Both the position numbers and the translations under genes were made by a program. Shown in pieces: positions 5,758 to 6,962 of a DNA stretch of 6,962 nucleotides (the stretch's first letter is position 1; each line of letters starts with the position of its first letter). The notes below the pieces were generated by a model, which saw only the letters and a list, made by a program, of their open reading frames with translations, was not told where the DNA came from and did no database searches. Source of the stretch: an uncultured Clostridia bacterium (GTDB lineage: Bacteria; Bacillota; Clostridia; Saccharofermentanales; DTU023); the NCBI GenBank assembly GCA_947254895.1, contig CAMYEY010000076.1:1-6962 (forward strand), written 5' to 3'.

Positions 5758-6920
5758 TCAGTATTCAGCGTGTCCCACCGTCCTGGGGAAAGGTAGGACG
5801 TCTCTAATATTATTGACTCCTGTGAGGTACATAATCATTCGCTCAAAGCCTAAGCCAAAACCACCATGCCGGATAGACCCATATTTGCGGAGCTCTAGGT
5901 ACCAATCATAATCAGATTCTTTAAGACCAAGCTCATTGATTCGCTGAGTCAGGACTTCTAAATCTTCCTCTCTCTGACTGCCTCCAACAATCTCTCCAAT
6001 CCCGGGAACCAAACAATCCATGGCTGCCACTGTCCGACCATCCGGATTGAGCTTCATATAAAAAGCCTTGATATCTTTGGGATAGTCTGTCACAAAAACC
6101 GGTCCTTTGCAGACCTCCTCTGTTAAGTAGCGCTCGTGTTCAGTTTGCAGGTCTGCCCCCCAGCTGACCGGATAATCAAATTTTTTACCCGATTTGGTCA
6201 ATAAATCAATCGCTTCTGTGTAGGTCAGATAGGCAAATTTACTCTTTAAAACTAACTCTAGACGCTCTTTGAGTCCTTTGTCGACAAAGCTGTTAAAGAA
6301 ATTAATCTCATCAGGACACTTGGTTAAAACGTGGCTAATGATCGCTTTTATCATATCTTCAGCGAGTTGACTACAGTCTTTAAGGTCGGCGAAGGCAATC
6401 TCTGGCTCAACCATCCAAAATTCGGCAGCATGGCGTGGAGTATTGGAATTTTCTGCCCTGAAAGTCGGACCAAAGGTATAGATATCGCGGAAAGCCATAG
6501 CAAAAGCTTCTCCAGCCAGCTGGCCACTCACGGTAAGGTGGGTTTGGCGGCCGAAAAAGTCCTGGCGGAAATCTACCTGGCCTTGGTCAGTCAAAGGTGG
6601 CTGTTTGGGATCCATGGTGGTTACTCGGAACATCTCACCTGCCCCCTCAGCATCACTCGAAGTAATGATCGGTGTATGCACATAAACAAAGCCACGGTCA
6701 TTAAAGAATTTGTGGATAGCAAAGGCCGCTTCTGACCTAACCCTAAAGACAGCCGAAAAGAGATTTGTCCTAGGTCTTAGGTGGGCTATCGTCCTTAAAA
6801 ATTCAGGGCTATGGCGCTTGGGCTGTAAGGGGTAGTCTTCCGGAGATGGCCCCTCAAGAACAATTTCTCTAGCCTTGAGCTCAAAAGCTTGGCGTGAATC
6901 GGGAGTCAACTCTAATACAC
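5758..6920 (-). CDS. asnS: Asparaginyl-tRNA synthetase, N-terminus missing
   Basis: This class IIb enzyme charges tRNA-Asn with asparagine, using ATP in the cytoplasm. About 387 codons are visible, against about 460 in the family, so the missing part is most of the N-terminal OB-fold anticodon-binding domain. The catalytic core is complete. Motif 2 appears as [25 protein letters not shown] sequence, whose FRAE and HAAEF lie at about 6449 down to 6416. The block TEHERYLTE and the C-terminal motif 3 [15 protein letters not shown] are also present, and the stop is TGA at 5760-5758. The insert around [15 protein letters not shown] is shared with clostridial AsnRS, and the family preference for asparagine over aspartate is supported by overall similarity. 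The TTG at 6909 is internal: VLEL is encoded in frame just upstream of it, up to where adapter begins at 6921. The true start is therefore off the contig. Confidence 0.97.
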
Positions 6921-6962
6921 CTGTCTCTTATACACATCTCCGAGCCCACGAGACGTCCTGGA
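6921..6962 (+). other. Nextera sequencing adapter and index, non-biological
   Basis: Positions 6921-6939 are the 19-base Tn5 mosaic end (CTGTCTCTTATACACATCT). Positions 6940-6954 (CCGAGCCCACGAGAC) complete the read-through form of the Illumina Nextera i7-side transposase adapter. The remaining eight bases (6955-6962) have the length of an i7 index. This is library sequence left in the assembly, not part of the organism. It truncates asnS. Confidence 0.98.

Noticed and set aside
6331..6735. A 134-codon plus-strand open frame opposite asnS.
   Set aside because: It is antisense to the conserved core of asparaginyl-tRNA synthetase and shows no recognisable domain.
6907..6909. TTG as the start codon of asnS.
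   Set aside because: Coding continues in frame upstream (VLEL) to the adapter junction, and the protein would lack the anticodon-binding domain. The gene is truncated, not short.

Overview
The window looks like one end of a short-read contig from a low-to-mid GC Gram-positive bacterium of the Bacillota, most like the Clostridia. The asparaginyl-tRNA synthetase, RadC, MreC, MreD, PBP2 and methylglyoxal-synthase-like proteins all resemble clostridial or bacillar forms, and strong AGGAGG-type ribosome binding sites precede several genes. No marker narrows this to a genus. The last 42 bases (6921-6962) are not genomic: they are a Nextera transposase adapter followed by eight index-like bases.

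All six genes lie on the minus strand, so transcription runs from high to low coordinates. In that order they are: asnS (5'-truncated at the adapter junction), radC, mreC, mreD, a class B penicillin-binding protein of the PBP2/MrdA type, a 129-residue methylglyoxal-synthase-like protein, and a metallo-beta-lactamase-fold hydrolase that runs off the left edge. The hydrolase is easily missed because its stop codon is outside the window, but its frame is open for 229 codons and its metal ligands are all present.

The centre (1222-4924) is a lateral-wall-growth (elongasome) block. MreC and MreD are the membrane scaffold partners of the PBP2 transpeptidase, which cross-links new side-wall peptidoglycan. 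mreC and mreD overlap by four bases and are probably translationally coupled, and pbp2 follows after 38 bases. mreB, which normally sits between radC and mreC, is absent from that place. No minC, minD, minE or rodA lies between pbp2 and the mgsA-like gene either. These genes may be elsewhere in the genome or lost.

The left part (1-1221) holds a 147-base gap with a possible promoter, then the mgsA-like gene and the hydrolase joined by an ATGA overlap. The mgsA-like protein is the most unusual item. It keeps the fold-defining ends of methylglyoxal synthase but has lost nearly all known catalytic and phosphate-binding residues, so it looks like a pseudoenzyme. It is coupled to a glyoxalase-II-like hydrolase.

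I see no tRNA, rRNA, CRISPR, insertion sequence or attachment site. No gap between genes exceeds 150 bases.
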